Below, in pieces: positions 61,864 to 64,000 of a stretch of 64,000 nt of DNA (the stretch's first letter is position 1; the number at the start of each line of letters is the position of its first letter). The notes under the pieces are model-generated. The model did no database searches and had not been told where the DNA came from. It saw only the letters and a program-made list of their open reading frames with translations. The position numbers were made by a program, and so were the translations under genes. The stretch spans positions 62,001-126,000 of the forward strand of contig NZ_JBPZGY010000006.1 in assembly GCF_051857535.1 (NCBI RefSeq). The letters are read 5' to 3'. The stretch is from Roseateles_B sp051857535 (GTDB lineage: Bacteria > Pseudomonadota > Gammaproteobacteria > Burkholderiales > Burkholderiaceae_C).

Positions 61864-63375
61864 ATGGACAAGCTGATTCTTCGTCATGGCGCCGCGCTGA
61901 AGAGCAAATACGGCAAGGCCGGCCTGGGGCGCATCGACGCAGCCCTCAAGGCCCTGGTGACGGCCGACCGTCGCCGCGGCATCGACACCCTGGTGTTGAG
62001 CGTGGATGAGGCCGCCGCCATGCAGCGCCACGGGCTGAGTGCCGTGGCCCGGAGCGACCCCAAGGGGCTCAAGGCTGCCATCGACGGCCTGGCCGGCGCG
62101 CTGGCGCCGCACTATGTCCTGCTACTGGGAGCGCATGATGTGCTGCCCCTGGTGCCCCTGAGCAATCCGGCTTACACCGGAGACGAGGGTGACAATGACA
62201 AGACGGTGCCCAGCGACCTGCCCTATGCCTGCGAAGCGCCCTACAGCACCGACCCCGCACGCTTCCAGGGCCCGAGCCGGGTGGTGGGGCGGCTGCCTGA
62301 CATCCCCGGCGCCAGCAAGCCGGACCTGCTGCTGCAGCTGATCCGTGCCGCGGCCCGCGCCAAGCCCCTGCCCAGGGAGCAGTTCCAGCAGTACTTTGGC
62401 CTGAGCGCGGCCGAGTGGCAGGCCTCCACGCGGCTGAGTCTTGCCAATCTCTTCGGACAAGCCGATCAGCTCAAGCTGGCGCCTCCCCAGGGTCCGCGCT
62501 GGAGCAAGGCCGAGCTGGCGCCGCGGGTGCATTTCATCAACTGCCATGGCAGCGACACCAGCCCCGAGTACCTGGGCCAGAAGGGCGACGACTACCCCGT
62601 GGCCCACCGGGCCAGCCTGCTGCGCGACCGCGTCAGCGCAGGCACGGTGATCGCTGCGGAGTGCTGCTATGGTGCGCAACTCTATGACCCCGACGATGCG
62701 GGAGGCCAGCTGGGCATCGCGCTGAGCTATCTGGCCGACGGCGCCTGGGGCTTTTTCGGCAGCACCACCATCGCCTACGGGCCCAGCGAGGGCAATGGCT
62801 CGGCGGACCTGATCTGCCAGTACTTCCTGCAGCGCGTGCTGGCGGGGGCCTCTCTTGGGCGCGCGGCCCTGGAGGCGCGGCAGAAGTTCGCAGGCGAGCG
62901 TACCCATCTGGACCCGGTGGACCTCAAGACCCTGGCCCAGTTCTACCTCTTGGGCGATCCCTCGCTGCAAGCGGTGGGTTTCGTCGGCCATGCCCTGGCC
63001 AAGACGCGTGCCTTCAAGACGGCCTTCGCCAAGGTGCAGGACCGCGGCGTGCGCGGCCTGCGCCGCGAGCGCCTGGAACGCGAGGGCCTGAACCTGGGGC
63101 GCTCACTGCCTCTGCTGCGCGACAGCCAGCAGACCCCGGCTGCGCCGGTCGAGAAGGTCCTGCGTGCGATGGCCAGGGAAAGCGGGCTGGACTTCCGCCT
63201 TGCCGGGCGGCGCAGCTACGTGCTGCAGGCGGCCCGGCAGGGCCCGAAGATGCCAGCCCGCAGCATCCATGTGCTCAAGGGCCGGCGTGCCAATGGCCAG
63301 CTCGTCACGCTGGTGGCGACGGAGCAGGATGGCGAGCTGCTGCATGTGCGGCGCCTCCATGCCCGCAGTCTCTGA
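61864..63375 (+). CDS. Predicted clan-CD cysteine peptidase (C25/caspase-like fold)
   Basis: 503-residue protein without a signal peptide. After an N-terminal region ending APHYVLLLGAHDVLPLV it has the clan-CD layout: a beta-strand with VHFINCHGSD (His228) and, 39 residues later, VIAAECCYGAQ (Cys267/Cys268), the His-Cys dyad seen in gingipain-, caspase- and CHAT-type peptidases. Downstream GIALSYLADGAWGFFGST and LAQFYLLGDPSLQAVG resemble the end of C25-like domains. The C-terminal ~120 residues are Arg/Lys-rich with an AMARESGLDF region of unknown role. It is followed after 9 bases by an 81-residue gene. I do not recognise a named family member. Confidence 0.7.
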   Translation: MDKLILRHGAALKSKYGKAGLGRIDAALKALVTADRRRGIDTLVLSVDEAAAMQRHGLSAVARSDPKGLKAAIDGLAGALAPHYVLLLGAHDVLPLVPLSNPAYTGDEGDNDKTVPSDLPYACEAPYSTDPARFQGPSRVVGRLPDIPGASKPDLLLQLIRAAARAKPLPREQFQQYFGLSAAEWQASTRLSLANLFGQADQLKLAPPQGPRWSKAELAPRVHFINCHGSDTSPEYLGQKGDDYPVAHRASLLRDRVSAGTVIAAECCYGAQLYDPDDAGGQLGIALSYLADGAWGFFGSTTIAYGPSEGNGSADLICQYFLQRVLAGASLGRAALEARQKFAGERTHLDPVDLKTLAQFYLLGDPSLQAVGFVGHALAKTRAFKTAFAKVQDRGVRGLRRERLEREGLNLGRSLPLLRDSQQTPAAPVEKVLRAMARESGLDFRLAGRRSYVLQAARQGPKMPARSIHVLKGRRANGQLVTLVATEQDGELLHVRRLHARSL

Positions 63376-63384
63376 GGGCCGACG

Positions 63385-63630
63385 ATGAGCCAGCCCCTGC
63401 AGACATGGACCGGCGTGATGGAACGGCGCCTGCTCGCCGCCGGCAGCAAGAGCGAGCGCCAGGGCCTGGTCCTTTGCCTGGACGGGGGGCAGGTCTTGCC
63501 TGTCCGCCGCCTGGGCGGCAATGCCTTTCGTGACGAGCTGCTGGAGGCGCTGCTGGGGCAGCGGCTGGAAGTGCGGGCGCGCCAACTGGAGAGCGGGTTG
63601 CTGCAGATCGAGTCCTGGACCGTCGCCTGA
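63385..63630 (+). CDS. Small hypothetical partner protein
   Basis: 81-residue cytoplasmic protein, WTGVMERRLLAAGSKSERQG at the start, then strands LVLCLDGGQVLPVRR and LEVRARQLESGLLQIESW; the pattern suggests a small beta-barrel (OB-like) domain. It directly follows the predicted peptidase and is probably co-expressed with it, perhaps as inhibitor, adaptor or specificity factor. Function unknown. Confidence 0.65.
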   Translation: MSQPLQTWTGVMERRLLAAGSKSERQGLVLCLDGGQVLPVRRLGGNAFRDELLEALLGQRLEVRARQLESGLLQIESWTVA

Positions 63631-63812
63631 ATTCTGCAGCCAGGCTCCGCCGGGCCGGCAGGGAATGCGGCCGAGGGGCATGCTGCGTCGCGTCATAAGC
63701 GCGGCTAATAAGGGGCGAGATCGGTGAATGGCGCTTGCGGTGCCGCAGGGCGCAGTCGTACAACCCAGGGCTTCTGAGTCCCGGCTCACGAGGCCCATCA
63801 AGGAGACAAACC

Positions 63813-64000
63813 ATGAAGATCGGATGCCCCAAGGAAATCAAGAACCACGAATACCGCGTCGGCCTGACGCCGGCCAGCGTGCGCGAGCTCACCAGCCGCG
63901 GCCACAGCGTGCTGGTGCAGACCCAGGCCGGCGCCGCCATCGGCCTGAGCGATGAGCAGTACGTCGCCGCCGGCGCGCAGATCGCCCAGGACGCTGCGAC
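63813..64000 (+). CDS. ald: Alanine dehydrogenase, 5' end (partial)
   Basis: The first 62 codons of an NAD-dependent L-alanine dehydrogenase: MKIGCPKEIKNHEYRVGLTP, SVRELTSRGHSVLVQTQAGAAIGLSDEQYVAAGA. The gene runs off the window. AAGGAG lies seven bases before the ATG. The 182-base gap before it holds no gene. Confidence 0.92.
   Translation, partial: MKIGCPKEIKNHEYRVGLTPASVRELTSRGHSVLVQTQAGAAIGLSDEQYVAAGAQIAQDAA

Overview
The window is a GC-rich, gene-dense piece of a chromosome that looks like a betaproteobacterium of the order Burkholderiales, probably the Rubrivivax/Leptothrix/Roseateles group. This is inferred from codon use, from gene orders such as lnt-glyQ-glyS-gmhB-plsC, and from a leucine-degradation locus beside a TetR regulator. 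I could run no search, so all names rest on reading motifs and gene order. No rRNA, tRNA, phage, insertion sequence or CRISPR array was seen.

Layout. 1-7.2 kb: envelope and translation genes on + (lnt, glyQ, glyS, a gmhB-like gene, plsC, a YgjP-type metallopeptidase), then a hairpin-rich spacer ending in a strong terminator. 7.5-9.1 kb: divergent MBL-fold hydrolase and MerR (LiuR-like) regulator around an ACGT-rich operator. 9.1-16.3 kb: an ABC exporter operon (adaptor, ATPase, FtsX-type permease) on -, divergent from a sigma-54 response regulator and its histidine kinase, with a near-perfect -24/-12 promoter and an upstream palindrome. 16.3-26.4 kb: esterase, zincin-like lipoprotein, S9 peptidase, lone receiver, 2OG-oxygenase-like protein, CAP-domain lipoprotein with a long Ala-Pro repeat, EamA exporter, a hydrolase remnant and a D-threonine-aldolase-type enzyme. 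26.4-32.5 kb: thiamin operon thiC-thiO-thiS-thiG-thiDE behind a TPP riboswitch. 32.6-39.3 kb: TonB-like protein, LysR/azoR pair, pirin, an isolated GspE-type ATPase and a degenerate signalling protein. 39.3-42.5 kb: copper genes (copA-cueR on -, copZ on +). 42.6-47.4 kb: TonB-dependent receptor, outer-membrane-type protein and chalcone-isomerase-like protein.

47.5-59.4 kb is the most striking region: a leucine/isovalerate catabolic operon (liuB, liuC, liuD, liuE with a divergent liuQ-like TetR gene) that contains a vapBC toxin-antitoxin pair and the whole bioA-bioF-bioD-bioB biotin cluster. LiuD carries biotin, so the cofactor pathway sits inside the operon of an enzyme that consumes it. GC-rich palindromic repeats punctuate the cluster; one appears to have become an in-frame insert in BioA and another the start of BioD.

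59.4-64 kb: a 14-bp tandem repeat, a periplasmic solute-binding protein, a small hypothetical, a VOC protein, a predicted clan-CD (caspase/gingipain-fold) cysteine peptidase paired with an 81-residue partner, and the 5' end of alanine dehydrogenase. The best candidates for something undescribed are the peptidase pair, the biotin-in-leu arrangement with its repeats, the sigma-54 exporter circuit, and the GmhB-like protein lacking two key Asp residues.
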